Shown here: one piece after another, positions 36,044 through 46,042 of the stretch
Layout of the letters: each line of letters opens with the position of its first letter
How positions within the stretch are numbered: position 1 is the stretch's first letter
Assembly: GCA_030068525.1 (NCBI GenBank)
Contig: JASJOS010000008.1
Location: forward strand, 328,577-392,576
DNA: 64,000 bases
Reading direction: 5' to 3'
From: Xanthocytophaga flava
GTDB lineage: Bacteria; Bacteroidota; Bacteroidia; Cytophagales; 172606-1
Made by a program: the position numbers and the translations under genes
The notes under the pieces: model-generated
Database searches by the model: none
What the model was told of the DNA's origin: nothing
The model's input: the letters and a program-made list of their open reading frames with translations, nothing else

Positions 36044-36835
36044 ATGAAATGGACAATCAGTGCCTACAGTAAACTTCCCGGCAATCCGACTGGACATATT
36101 ATTTTTCTGGAAAGCGAATTACGAACCTACCTTTCTAAACACGATTATCAGCTTCCATATAACTCGAAAGAGATTATCAGTGAGTCAAAGGGTTTATATA
36201 CTTATGTGAGAACAAGTCGCCAGTATGTTATGGAAATAGAAATTCATAGTACTACCTGGAAGCCATTTGTCAATAGAGAATATCCACAGATTGTAGTGCT
36301 TATAGAAGATTTCTTTAAGCTATCCAGTAATTATTGGTATTATCTGGAAACATTAACTCCTGCAGAATCAGATGCTATTGAACTTCTTGGCCGAACGATA
36401 GAACCTACAATGATCAAGGAAAGAATTGATCAGGTTGATCTAACAATCCCTCCAATAATACCTCACATTGAGGTATTAGGGAACTACAACTATGAGCAAA
36501 CAGATATTTATTCAGGAACATCTTTACAATACAAAGACATTACAGACTTTTGGATATCGTATATCGCCTGGATAAGTAATGGTCAAGTTGAATTGATTAA
36601 TTTGGCCTTACTCCAAAATGCTACTTCTTTCAATAGTTCTTTCTATGGAAGCTGTATTCCTGTACCTCTGACAGAGGTTGCTGGCAAAATAGTGGAGATT
36701 CAACACTTTGTCAAAGATTTTGATCCAAATGCTATCAAAGGATGTTTGCTGATGCGGAAAGACTGGTATGACAATGTTTATCTTTTTGATATGGGATCGA
36801 AATACGTCATTCACAACTGGTGGACAGGGGAGTAG
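36044..36835 (+). CDS. hypothetical protein (263 aa)
   Basis: Soluble protein, MKWTISAYSKLPGNPTGHII at the start, Trp- and Tyr-rich (FKLSSNYWYYLETL, DFWISYIAWISNG), and a C-terminal DWYDNVYLFDMGSKYVIHNWW. No family recognised; composition resembles Bacteroidota immunity-like proteins. It closes the plus-strand island; the MITE copy 2 follows after 83 nt. Confidence 0.55.
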   Translation: MKWTISAYSKLPGNPTGHIIFLESELRTYLSKHDYQLPYNSKEIISESKGLYTYVRTSRQYVMEIEIHSTTWKPFVNREYPQIVVLIEDFFKLSSNYWYYLETLTPAESDAIELLGRTIEPTMIKERIDQVDLTIPPIIPHIEVLGNYNYEQTDIYSGTSLQYKDITDFWISYIAWISNGQVELINLALLQNATSFNSSFYGSCIPVPLTEVAGKIVEIQHFVKDFDPNAIKGCLLMRKDWYDNVYLFDMGSKYVIHNWWTGE

Positions 36836-36918
36836 GAATAAAGGTAAAATCAACTCCTTATCATGTCCACCCAAAACTATCAACTTAAGCGAATTTGTTT
36901 TTCACTTATTTATTTTTT

Positions 36919-37030
36919 GTCCTTCTGAAAGAAACTTGTGACAAATAGAGCCACATTTCCTTTCTGAGAGAAAAAATCATCTCTAGTCGGAGAGGCCGCC
37001 AGTCTTGCCATGGGTTCCTTTCAGGAGGAC
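36919..37030 (+). mobile_element. MITE-like element, copy 2
   Basis: 112 bp, same orientation as copy 1 (4704-4816). Terminal repeats GTCCTTCTGAAAG... and ...CTTTCAGGAGGAC are inverted with five differences over 22 bases, several of them G-U compatible in RNA. It sits in the gap between the convergent 36044 and 37149 genes. Confidence 0.65.
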
Positions 37031-37148
37031 AGCAAGGGGAAGTACAGGAACAAGGAGTAATACTTTTAGAAGGATAGAGAGGGAAAACGTAAAAGATTGT
37101 TTTCTCCAAAACCCCTATTTCTGAAAAAGTTACGGAACAAGTTACGGC

Positions 37149-38117
37149 TTAGTTCCAGTTCTGTATATCCATTATTCCTTTCAGTCTGGTTCTTTCATCT
37201 TGCATTTTATCACTCAAACCCAACTGTTCAATGATGTGATAGCTGTTTACAACTGCATCTTTGAACCAGGGCATTTCTTTGCTTACGTGCAACAACTTGG
37301 CAAACCCTTTCATTACATCCTTGTTTTGAATCAAGTAAAATGCATGCTCAGTTCGAAAATGTGGACTATAGTAAAATTCTTCTACAGCCCAATTCCAAAC
37401 CTCTGGCGTTACATTTTCATCGCTTTTCAGCCAGCCAATTGCATAGATGGGGGAGTTGACAATATCTCCATCAAAACCAAGCAGATCCTGTAGTGGTAAG
37501 TTTGCTGGTTGGTTTTTAGGAAGCTTTTTTGCTAAAATTTCCTGATACAACTCGTGTGCTTTGTCGTGTTTGCCCATCACATGCAATGTATCAGCCAAGA
37601 TGCGTTTGCTTCTGATAGAGGTGCTATCCAGTTCAAGCGCTTTCTGACAATTACGTTCTGCCTCTTCGTAATGGGTTAAGATAAAATTTGTGCGTGCCAA
37701 GGCATTCCAGAAATCTGGGTCCTGTTCATCAGCCTCTTGCTTGTGCTCTGTGGCAATCTGTAAGGCTCGTTCAGGGTATCTATCATCATTGAATCTTTCC
37801 ATCACTTGCCATAATGCCAATTGATTACCAACCTGTGAGTCCAGTAACCTATAAATAATGCCTCTTCTGTCTGCCAGTGATTGTACGGTTCTCCATTCAT
37901 TAAATTGTTCCGGAAAGCCAACTGCAAACGGAATCACTTCATTTGTTTCAGAATGGCGTGCCCGAATGTTAACCTGCACTCCTGGTTGTGAAATATATCG
38001 TGCAGTTGTAGCAAATATCTCATTTTCAAACCTATCTATTTCAGCCTGTAGTTGCAGATCTGGCTGGTTGCTCTCAGGTTTATCTTTTTTATTTTTAAAG
38101 AAATCAAATACTCCCAT
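37149..38117 (-). CDS. TPR-repeat protein
   Basis: 322 residues. The C-terminal two thirds contain TPR pairs: DPDFWNALARTNFILTHYEE, AERNCQKALELDSTSIRSK, RILADTLHVMGKHDKAHELYQ. It opens MGVFDFFKNKKDKPE, with no signal peptide. TPR proteins act as interaction scaffolds; the partner is unknown. Monocistronic and next to the accessory island. Confidence 0.7.
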   Translation of the reverse strand: MGVFDFFKNKKDKPESNQPDLQLQAEIDRFENEIFATTARYISQPGVQVNIRARHSETNEVIPFAVGFPEQFNEWRTVQSLADRRGIIYRLLDSQVGNQLALWQVMERFNDDRYPERALQIATEHKQEADEQDPDFWNALARTNFILTHYEEAERNCQKALELDSTSIRSKRILADTLHVMGKHDKAHELYQEILAKKLPKNQPANLPLQDLLGFDGDIVNSPIYAIGWLKSDENVTPEVWNWAVEEFYYSPHFRTEHAFYLIQNKDVMKGFAKLLHVSKEMPWFKDAVVNSYHIIEQLGLSDKMQDERTRLKGIMDIQNWN

Positions 38118-38549
38118 AGGTTGGTAATGGTTTGTTTTCAGGCAAATTAGATGAAGTAATTAAATCGTCTGAAAGCTATAACTTTTTTTCCAGAGATAGC
38201 AAAGATGTATCATCTGTATTAATTTTGCCATAATACATACCTGCATTCATGATAACCTCAGCATAGTGGGGTAACATGCGCAGAGTTTTATGCATAAAAA
38301 ATTTAATAGATTTGGATGTCCGACTCTTTTCAAAGTAAATTTTACATAGAATAAACCGTACAATTGGGTTTGATCAGAATGCATCACAAAAAGTCTCACG
38401 AGCATAATTCAGGTCGCAAACAAAGACTGAATACAATTATGCACATGAGGTCTATTTCATCTTAATATTCATAATCATGTCTTTTCAATTGTTAGAAAGA
38501 CACTATTCTATTCCATATCTTTTCAGATATAAAGCGACATACCTGCCGA
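38118..38549. other. gap without recognisable feature
   Basis: 432 nt upstream of the TPR gene and downstream of the membrane protein gene, both minus strand. I see no gene and no clean promoter box. Confidence 0.45.
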
Positions 38550-39965
38550 CTAATTCTCCAAACCCAGGTTTGTTGAGTATTGTTCCTCCGAACCTGGTTC
38601 CACAGCTTCTTCTGTAAATACCAGAGTGGGATGAAATAGCTGTTGATAAATAATGAGTACACCTACCATCAACATACATTGTACTATTCCCATTATCGCT
38701 GCACCTTTCCCATAGTTAGAGGAATCAAAAATCAAAGCTATCAACATCCATATAAATTTGATTGAAATAAGACCTATCAGCCAATAAAATCCCTGAGGAG
38801 AAGAGGCAAAATATAAAAGCAGAAAACTTTGAACAAGTAAGACAATCACCATAATAGATTCCATCTGAGAGCTAGCACCATGCCCTTTAAACAAAACCAA
38901 TAAATGATACAACGTATATAAGATATTCCCCCCAACAATAAGCCAGATTAGTAACTGATTGGTATTACTATGCCAATCGTTCATTATCGTTCGGTAAGTA
39001 TAAGCTGACTCTTCGTCTGTTTTTTCTTTAGAGAAGGTTAGTACCAAAAAAGGAATCAGATTCACAACAGGTATAAAAGAAACTATATATGTCCAGCTTA
39101 TCTTTTTATGAAGAGTTACTAACCGTTGTATAAGAATGTTGCGGCAGACGTATATCAGAGGTAAAAAGAGAAGAACCGAATATGGAATAAAAATCCACTT
39201 ATAAGCAGGAGAATACGGTACATTATGCTGTAGGATCAGAGATAGAGTTTTACCTATGAAAAACAGATTCCCACATACACATAAATAGATTATTCCAAAA
39301 CTAAGCGCAAAAGCCCGCCTTGAGATACTTTTAGTACTGATATTCAAAAATATCAAAAGATTTTTCTTGTTTTCTGAAACAAGCCAGTTTTCAAAAGTAA
39401 ACAATAACAGATGATAAAGATAAGGCAGAAGAAATGTGAGGAGGAAACCAAGAATACTAACCTGCATAGAAACATTGTTTTGCTGCTCAACTGTAAAAAT
39501 CATCCATCCCAGATATTCTCGAAAAAAATAGGTATCGGTAAATGTGTATTCAACATAATTCATTGAGGTGGTGAGACATGAAAATGTCAGATAAAATAAA
39601 TAGTACCATCCGATTTGTTTCCTGTTGCGAATAAATCCCAGGAGCAATATAGCTAAAGGAAATATGACAAGTAATGAAAGTGACCTTGACCAGCTATCTG
39701 TGCTTGTAATACTGACATCAGCACTAAGGTGCAAGGCAGTTTCTGCTACTCCCCAGACACCGATCACCAGTAAAACTCTTTTATATTCCTTCTCCAGCAG
39801 CAATTGCCACACCCAAAGAAATCCATAAGGAATAAGTATTACATCATCTGCAAATGGTGCATTTTGTTGAAAAAAGTACATCTGTACGATTTTAAATACA
39901 ACAAAAACCAATCCTGGAATGTAGCATCTGGATAAAATAGTTTTTTGAGAATCAGTTAAATACAT
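38550..39965 (-). CDS. polytopic membrane protein of unknown function
   Basis: 471 residues with roughly eleven to twelve hydrophobic helices spread over the whole length, starting MYLTDSQKTILSRCYIPGLVFVV and ending in a polar acidic tail. No transporter signature is evident. Charged loops (ENWLVSENKKN, KEKTDEESAY) are short. Monocistronic. Only the topology is supported. Confidence 0.65.
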   Translation of the reverse strand: MYLTDSQKTILSRCYIPGLVFVVFKIVQMYFFQQNAPFADDVILIPYGFLWVWQLLLEKEYKRVLLVIGVWGVAETALHLSADVSITSTDSWSRSLSLLVIFPLAILLLGFIRNRKQIGWYYLFYLTFSCLTTSMNYVEYTFTDTYFFREYLGWMIFTVEQQNNVSMQVSILGFLLTFLLPYLYHLLLFTFENWLVSENKKNLLIFLNISTKSISRRAFALSFGIIYLCVCGNLFFIGKTLSLILQHNVPYSPAYKWIFIPYSVLLFLPLIYVCRNILIQRLVTLHKKISWTYIVSFIPVVNLIPFLVLTFSKEKTDEESAYTYRTIMNDWHSNTNQLLIWLIVGGNILYTLYHLLVLFKGHGASSQMESIMVIVLLVQSFLLLYFASSPQGFYWLIGLISIKFIWMLIALIFDSSNYGKGAAIMGIVQCMLMVGVLIIYQQLFHPTLVFTEEAVEPGSEEQYSTNLGLEN

Positions 39966-40267
39966 AGTAAAGAGACAGGAATGAATATTAGTTAGCTTTC
40001 TCTATATATTCAGGCTGTACATTTTATGTTACTGATAGGGATGATTTTTTAAGGCAAATTCATGAAAGAAAAAGGGTAAACCTGTAAAATATTCGAATAA
40101 AGCTGATGCTAATGCTTTACTTTCTTATTTATACATTAGAGATAAGATCGAATTTTTATCAGGAAGCAAAATCTGCAAAACCAGATTCTGTACTTTTTAG
40201 AGTCATATAAATTATCCCTCATCTCTCTCAAAAAAATATTTATCTCTATAAATTTAGTAGGAAATAC

Positions 40268-40298
40268 TTGCAAATACACTAATCACCTTTTACATTTG
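40268..40298 (+). promoter_or_regulatory. Bacteroidota-type promoter for the rhodanese-thioredoxin gene
   Basis: TTG (40268-40270), 20 nt, TACATTTG (40291-40298): a full match to the -33/-7 pattern. Transcription would start near 40305, leaving a ~215-nt leader. The rest of the 39966-40521 gap shows nothing else. Confidence 0.55.
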
Positions 40299-40521
40299 CT
40301 TATCCTCTAATTAATGCCCACCAACTTAATTAGATGCTCCTGATTCCTGGGGCATAGGCAGTTATTGATCAGATCAGGTATTCTATAAAGCCTGTCAATA
40401 AATGCTAAAGTTTTATCAAACACCCAAAACAAATTAGAAAGCCCAAACTCAACTAGAGTTTATTCTACTCATTTGGTTGAACTGTATGGCGTATTGATTC
40501 ACATTTTTATCTGTACTTCGT

Positions 40522-41238
40522 ATGAAACAAATCCTACTTCTTCTTTTTGTAGCGGTTCTGTTGCCGTTTGGAACGCCACTACATGCACAGTCAGGCAATA
40601 AACCTGAACAACTCACACTGGATGCCTTCGAGCAAAAGCTACGTACTACAACACATCCTCAGATTCTGGATGTCCGTACACCTGCTGAATTTTCAGAAAA
40701 TCACCTGAAAGGAGCTGTTAACCTAAGTGTGGCAGATTCCATTGGCTTTAAAAAGGGAATTAGCTTGCTTGATAAACAACAACCCGTTTTTGTGTATTCA
40801 ATTAACAATGGACGTAGTGGTCAGGTTGCAAAACAATTACGTAATCAAGGCTTCTCTAGTGTATATGAATTGCCAGGAGGTATAGCCCATTGGTTGGGAG
40901 CTGGTAAACCTGTAGAAACAAAAGCAGGTAAAGGACTGGCTCAACAGGAGTATAATCAACTGGTGGCATCAAATGAACTAGTACTGGTTGAAATTGGCTC
41001 TAAATATTGTGGGGGTTGTAAAAAGCTGGCACCTGTGGTAGATACAGTGGTTAGTGAGCATGCGTCTACCTTGAAACTTGTTAAGATTGAATTATATGAC
41101 AACCGTCAACTGGCAAGCCAGCTTCAAATTGAGTCTGTACCTACTCTAATCTTATATAAAAATAACAAGCCTGTATGGAGACAATCCGGTGGGATCACTA
41201 AACCAGAAATTGAGCAGGCACTGAATAAAGCCTTATAA
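40522..41238 (+). CDS. secreted rhodanese-like/thioredoxin fusion
   Basis: 238 residues. Signal peptide (1-22, ending LHAQ). Residues ~30-125 are a rhodanese domain (PQILDVRTPAEFSENHLKGAVNLSV, YELPGGIAHWLGAG), but the active-site loop reads YSINNGRSG, with Ser where the catalytic Cys belongs, so sulfur transfer is unlikely. Residues ~140-238 are a thioredoxin domain with KYCGGCKK (active-site CGGC) and the cis-Pro in SVPTLILY. It is predicted to act as a periplasmic thiol-disulfide protein. Promoter at 40268; terminator at 41264. Confidence 0.85.
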   Translation: MKQILLLLFVAVLLPFGTPLHAQSGNKPEQLTLDAFEQKLRTTTHPQILDVRTPAEFSENHLKGAVNLSVADSIGFKKGISLLDKQQPVFVYSINNGRSGQVAKQLRNQGFSSVYELPGGIAHWLGAGKPVETKAGKGLAQQEYNQLVASNELVLVEIGSKYCGGCKKLAPVVDTVVSEHASTLKLVKIELYDNRQLASQLQIESVPTLILYKNNKPVWRQSGGITKPEIEQALNKAL

Positions 41239-41263
41239 TAGAACCTCATAATACTAAATAAAT

Positions 41264-41306
41264 AATCGCCCTATCTGCATGGATAAACGCCTTTCATAGG
41301 GCGATT
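41264..41306. terminator. bidirectional terminator
   Basis: AATCGCCCTAT pairs with ATAGGGCGATT between the convergent rhodanese-thioredoxin and DUF5958 genes. Confidence 0.7.
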
Positions 41307-41336
41307 TCTTATATATCTGATGATAGACACAACACA

Positions 41337-41732
41337 CTATTCGTCATCCAGATGATGCCATTCATGAGAGCATTCTCCTTTACACCATTTTTCCCGACGA
41401 AGTGTATCGGAAGCCTTAAATATACTCAGCATTACAATAAATGATTTGCGATATTCTGTAGCAGGAAGTTTGCTTATCTTCTGAAATGCCAGCGAAAGAT
41501 TATTTTTTTGAAAAATGACTACAGGAGTCATCGTTTTCTTTATAGGTGCCTCTCCAATTCCCTGTGCTATCGTTTCAGGTGTAGGACCTGATTGAGACAG
41601 ATAAAACATCATATGATGCATAGCTTCTTTCTGTTGCTCCTTATCCAGGGAATCATACCACTGAATCCCATCTTCCAATGGAAGTTTATTCTGGGCAATT
41701 TTATTTAACAAAACTTCCTCAGGAGATAACAT
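41337..41732 (-). CDS. DUF5958-like protein
   Basis: 131 residues. NKIAQNKLPLEDGIQWYDSL, a central PTPETIAQG...TPVVIF segment, and the end KASDTLRREKWCKGECSHEWHHLDDE match my recollection of DUF5958: a helical protein with a C-terminal Cys/His cluster (C-x3-C-x2-(W/H)WH). The function of the family is unknown; the cluster could bind metal. Cytoplasmic, monocistronic. Confidence 0.65.
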   Translation of the reverse strand: MLSPEEVLLNKIAQNKLPLEDGIQWYDSLDKEQQKEAMHHMMFYLSQSGPTPETIAQGIGEAPIKKTMTPVVIFQKNNLSLAFQKISKLPATEYRKSFIVMLSIFKASDTLRREKWCKGECSHEWHHLDDE

Positions 41733-41833
41733 ATCTGCAAGCTTTTCTACAATAAAATCTATACTTTGGAAATAGGCTAAGTTACACTATATTGTTGATT
41801 AACTGAAAACAAAGCATGTATATCTGATCAGGG

Positions 41834-44203
41834 TTAGTTTCCATCCAACTGAATTTTTTGTAGGCATCCTTTTAATGTCAGTGTTTTAGAATTCCAGATC
41901 AGTACTCCTTCAACTCCTTGAGGTAAGCCTATTTCTCCTTTGATCTGTTTTCCTTTTTTTTCAAGACGAAGAGTAATCTTGCCCGCAGGATGAGGCATGC
42001 TTGCCTTAATCCATGATAAATGACCAAAATTCGGAGCTATTTGTACACGCTTAAATCCTGGTTGTGCAGGCTCAATTCCACATACAGTGGCTAACAGATC
42101 GTAGGTAGGACTGGCACTCCACCCATGACAGTCTGATCGGGTAGGTTCAGGGCGTTCTGCAAAAGTGGTTAACCCTAAATCTATCATATGATACCATGGG
42201 GTAAGTAGTCTGAGGTATTCGTTACCCAAGCCAGCTTTTTTAAAGGCTTGAATCAAATAAAACCGATAATAGAGAGTACATTGAATGATGCTGGTGTCTT
42301 TTTCTATTTGAAGTAGTACTTTCTTTTCATCTTTTTTGGGAATAGTGCCTGTTAGTACTGCCAATGCATTTACATGCTGGCTAAACGCTGTTTTTTCAGG
42401 CGTGTCCGCCATCATTCCTTTTGTCTGATCCCAACATGTTTTATAGGTAGTGATTCTTATCTTTTGTTCGAGCTGATCAAGTCTTTTTGCTTCTTCAATC
42501 TTACCAAAAGCATAATACAAGTCCCTTGCTTTTTGCAGAGCATAAACATACTGTAAGGTTAAAATTGCAGAATTGCCTTCCAAGGCTCCGGAAGGTATTC
42601 CACTTATATTTTCGTCTCCTTTCCAGGGCCATTCTTTAGGCCAGTCCACAAAGTTCCAGTAGGGCATTTGAGTTAGCATTTGTTGCTGGTTTATATACCT
42701 GCTATGCCATTGTATAATTTCCTCAACTGCGGGTAAAAAACGCTTTACAAAATCCGGATCACTGCCTAGCATCCAGTAATCATGCAGCATAGCAATCCAG
42801 AAAAGAGAAAATGGAGGAATAATCTGTTTCTTGCCAGAAGGATAGCGGCTCTGGGTAAGCCCTTGTGGAATACGTGACTGATCAAACTGCTCAAGCGCAT
42901 TTTTCATCAATCTGTCCTCTCCTGAAACATACAATGAAATCAGTGCCTGAATACGTGTATCTCCAATATATTGCAATTGCTCATAGTAGGGGCAATCCAT
43001 GTAGGTTTCAAATGCACATAAGCGGCTTGTACGCCAACCAACTTCCCATATAGTATGTAGGCTCGTATCACTGGAAGTAAAACTTGCCTTCTCCATAAAA
43101 GGATAGGCTGTGAAACGACTGTTATACGTATGAATGGTTAATGGAAACTGAGCATTTTCTATCTTGACTTCTACATACCGAAATGTGCGGTAATACAGTG
43201 GACAAAAAAGTCTTTTATCTCCTCCATCCAGTATAAATACATCTTTGTCTCCCTTGCTATGCTTTCCTTCTATTTCATTACGATTTCCTTTTACACCATT
43301 TGTATCAGAATACAATGCTTCTGAATAGGTAACGGTTATCGTACACCCTTTTCCTCCACTTAGTACTAACTGCGGATAAGCTGTTGTCAGTACACCCTGA
43401 TCAATCAGGAGTGTACCTTTTTGTTGGGAAGATAGATATAATGGATGATTACCTCTTAAAAATCTGTCGTCTACTGCTATTCCCTCGGCTCTTCTGATAT
43501 GAGCAAAGGTCTGTTGTTTTTCCTGCATAAATGGAATGGTACGTGGCGACAATTGCCTTCCAGATGCGTTGGTGTTTTGAACTGGAATCGCTTTTTCTGT
43601 TTCAATGGCGTACATCCATGTATCATCGGCATAGTCTGGATCTTGCCAGCCCCACGGATATTTTTCAGCTGTAATCTGATCAAATGGTCCGGTAATATGT
43701 AATGTACTGATAAGGGGGCTATAGGCTTGGTTCTTAATAACTTTCCAGGTCGTGTCCGTATTGATAATCGAGGCTGCTCCGATACCTTCTACCCACAAGC
43801 CCGTCTGCAATGACAGTTGTGCCCATGCCATCCCTTCTCCCTGATTCCATACCTGAATGGCAATACTATTACTGCCTTTATGAAGATACGAGGCAATATC
43901 CAATGTATCATATCTCCAATGAGTGAGGTCAGAGCGTTGGGGACCAGAAAGTACAGATACTCCGTTTACATACAACAGATAACGGTTATCCGCTGAAATC
44001 CGGATGGTAAATAACTCCGGTTTTGATGCTAAGTCTACTCTTTTTCTGAAATGGTAAACGCCATAGGTGGTCAAAGAAACCTTGGGAGGGGCAATCCAAC
44101 TGGCTTTAAAATGTATTTCGTTTTTGGGAAGAGGAGATATTTCCTGTGCAAAGAGAGCACAGCTATATAACAGGGTTACTATAAATGCTATATTTTTATT
44201 CAT
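41834..44203 (-). CDS. alpha-L-rhamnosidase, GH78
   Basis: 789 residues with signal peptide (ending LFAQ). N-terminal beta-sandwich (LTTYGVYHFRKRVDL, RISADNRYLLYVNG, YDTLDIASYLHKGSN), then the (alpha/alpha)6 catalytic domain with the family block TYMDCPYYEQLQYIGDTRIQAL (~400-420) and PYWNFVDWPKEW near 525, and a C-terminal sandwich. It removes terminal alpha-L-rhamnose from glycans. It is the last gene of the SusCD cluster; the hairpin at 44337-44377 separates it from SusD, so it may be expressed at a lower level. Confidence 0.85.
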   Translation of the reverse strand: MNKNIAFIVTLLYSCALFAQEISPLPKNEIHFKASWIAPPKVSLTTYGVYHFRKRVDLASKPELFTIRISADNRYLLYVNGVSVLSGPQRSDLTHWRYDTLDIASYLHKGSNSIAIQVWNQGEGMAWAQLSLQTGLWVEGIGAASIINTDTTWKVIKNQAYSPLISTLHITGPFDQITAEKYPWGWQDPDYADDTWMYAIETEKAIPVQNTNASGRQLSPRTIPFMQEKQQTFAHIRRAEGIAVDDRFLRGNHPLYLSSQQKGTLLIDQGVLTTAYPQLVLSGGKGCTITVTYSEALYSDTNGVKGNRNEIEGKHSKGDKDVFILDGGDKRLFCPLYYRTFRYVEVKIENAQFPLTIHTYNSRFTAYPFMEKASFTSSDTSLHTIWEVGWRTSRLCAFETYMDCPYYEQLQYIGDTRIQALISLYVSGEDRLMKNALEQFDQSRIPQGLTQSRYPSGKKQIIPPFSLFWIAMLHDYWMLGSDPDFVKRFLPAVEEIIQWHSRYINQQQMLTQMPYWNFVDWPKEWPWKGDENISGIPSGALEGNSAILTLQYVYALQKARDLYYAFGKIEEAKRLDQLEQKIRITTYKTCWDQTKGMMADTPEKTAFSQHVNALAVLTGTIPKKDEKKVLLQIEKDTSIIQCTLYYRFYLIQAFKKAGLGNEYLRLLTPWYHMIDLGLTTFAERPEPTRSDCHGWSASPTYDLLATVCGIEPAQPGFKRVQIAPNFGHLSWIKASMPHPAGKITLRLEKKGKQIKGEIGLPQGVEGVLIWNSKTLTLKGCLQKIQLDGN

Positions 44204-44336
44204 AAGTCAGTAAACTACACAAAGTATGGTGAAGTACTTTGTTGATGTAGTATAATAAAGGAGTTAGGAAAGGATCAAACTCATATATCCTATCAGTAGT
44301 AGTGGGTATGTATACTTTTTGTCCATGTAAAAAACA

Positions 44337-44377
44337 AAAGGGTATGCAACTGATACACGACCAGCTACATACCCTTT
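44337..44377 (-). terminator. hairpin between SusD and the rhamnosidase
   Basis: CATACCCTTT and AAAGGGTATG pair around a 21-nt loop, followed on the minus strand by CTTTTGTTTTTT. It would end or attenuate transcription after SusD. Confidence 0.75.
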
Positions 44378-44390
44378 AATCCCCTTTCTC

Positions 44391-45998
44391 TTAATTCCAA
44401 TCGTCCGCAATGTCACTTGCGACTGCCGAATTAGTTAATTTCTCAGCTTCGGGAATTGGTAACAGTAAGTACTTGTCTGTTAATGGTTGTGAGCCAATAG
44501 CTGCCTGTTTTTCAGGATTGATAGTCTGTTTGGCAATACCCCAACGATTCAAATCAAACCAGCGGGATTGTTCACCACATAGTTCCAGTTGTCTTTCACG
44601 CATCAGCAGCTTCATCGCTTCGGTTTGGTTACCCAGTTGTGTATAAGGAAAAGCATTCACACGAGCACGCACCTGGTTGATCAGTGGTAGTGCCGCTTCC
44701 ATATTGGATTGCTGGATGTAGGACTCTGCCAGTAACAACAGTACATCGGCAAAGCGAATTACCTGAGAATTGATATTACTTTGTGGACCTCCAAACTGTT
44801 CTACCACCTCATAATTTTCATACTTACGCCACCGATATCCTGCTGCTTCAAACGGGTAGGGAAATGGTCCGCCATTGGGTGAGTTGACTGCATAAGATGG
44901 CAGTGGAGTTATCTTGCTGGCAGGACATGTCTGACAGAAATCTACATCACCACCACTGGCAGCATCCCCATAGAAAGTCAATTTCGCACGAGGGTCTGTA
45001 TAGGATTCTCCCTCTTCGTCCAAATAGGTAAACGCCTGCACGGCAGCGTTGGAAATAAATACATTTCGCCAATCGTTCCATCCATACTCTTGTGCACGAC
45101 CTGAGTGGGTGGCAAGTCCACCCCATGCTTCCTGTCCACCAAAATAATAGGTTTGTTGTCCGGTAGCAGCATCTACCCATTTATGAGGTATATCAAAAAC
45201 TGTTTCGGGACTCGTGCCATTGCTTTCAGAAAACTGATTGTCAAAATTCGGATTTAACGCATACGCAAAAGGCGCCTTGGTAAGTTTTTCCAACTCAGTA
45301 GAAGCAAGAGCATATTTTTTCTGATACAGATAGGCCTTGCCAAGCAAGGCAATGGCAGCGCCTTGTGTGGCACGACCCAGGTCTGCACTGGCATACGTTA
45401 CAGGCAAACCTTCAATAGCTGCTTTCAGGTCTGCTTCAACAGCTTCCCAACCCTCAGCAATTGTGGCTCGCGGAGCCGCATAAGCTGTTGAACTAAAGTA
45501 ATCTGGTCTGAGTGGTACTCGTCCCCATAATGCAACTAGCTGAAACTCGGCAAACCCTTTTAGAAAGTGAGCTTCCGCGAGGTACTGATTCTTTTTAGTT
45601 ATTTCTTCTGGAAGCTCTGGCGACCATTGTCCGGCTTTGTCAATTACCAGATTAGCACGATAGATCATGCGGTAGAGTGATCCCCACAAGCTGGTTATCT
45701 GTTGTTGGGTAGTACCATAGCTATAGTCGTGCAATTGTAGGAGATCCCCCAGTAATGGGGCATCCCGCTCAGCATCGTTACCCAGTAAGTCAAATAGAAA
45801 ATACCAGTCACGGGAATACATGCCCTGATGCAGGAATACAGAATAAGTTGCAATAACAGCTTCATTGAATTGAGTAGCTGTTTTAAAATAGGTAGCATCA
45901 CTATAGGCATTTTGATTTTTTATATCAAGCGCATCATTTGAGCAGCTACTAGCCAGTAAAAGTCCAGTTGCTAGCAGGGATAAGGTTATTTTTTTCAT
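44391..45998 (-). CDS. SusD/RagB outer-membrane glycan-binding lipoprotein
   Basis: 535 residues from the ATG at 45998 (an upstream ATG at 46043 would add 15 residues in front of the signal). Lipobox LLASSCSNDALDIKNQ. Typical SusD elements: helical TPR-like body, AEAHFLKGFAEFQLVALWGRVPL, and the C-terminal RFADVLLLLAESYI, NQVRARVNAFPY, RERQLELCGEQSRWFDLNRWG. It forms the lid on the SusC channel. It lies directly downstream of SusC. Confidence 0.93.
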   Translation of the reverse strand: MKKITLSLLATGLLLASSCSNDALDIKNQNAYSDATYFKTATQFNEAVIATYSVFLHQGMYSRDWYFLFDLLGNDAERDAPLLGDLLQLHDYSYGTTQQQITSLWGSLYRMIYRANLVIDKAGQWSPELPEEITKKNQYLAEAHFLKGFAEFQLVALWGRVPLRPDYFSSTAYAAPRATIAEGWEAVEADLKAAIEGLPVTYASADLGRATQGAAIALLGKAYLYQKKYALASTELEKLTKAPFAYALNPNFDNQFSESNGTSPETVFDIPHKWVDAATGQQTYYFGGQEAWGGLATHSGRAQEYGWNDWRNVFISNAAVQAFTYLDEEGESYTDPRAKLTFYGDAASGGDVDFCQTCPASKITPLPSYAVNSPNGGPFPYPFEAAGYRWRKYENYEVVEQFGGPQSNINSQVIRFADVLLLLAESYIQQSNMEAALPLINQVRARVNAFPYTQLGNQTEAMKLLMRERQLELCGEQSRWFDLNRWGIAKQTINPEKQAAIGSQPLTDKYLLLPIPEAEKLTNSAVASDIADDWN

Positions 45999-46042
45999 AG
46001 GTGGAAAATCAAAACAGATTAATCGAATTGGAAGTACACTCA

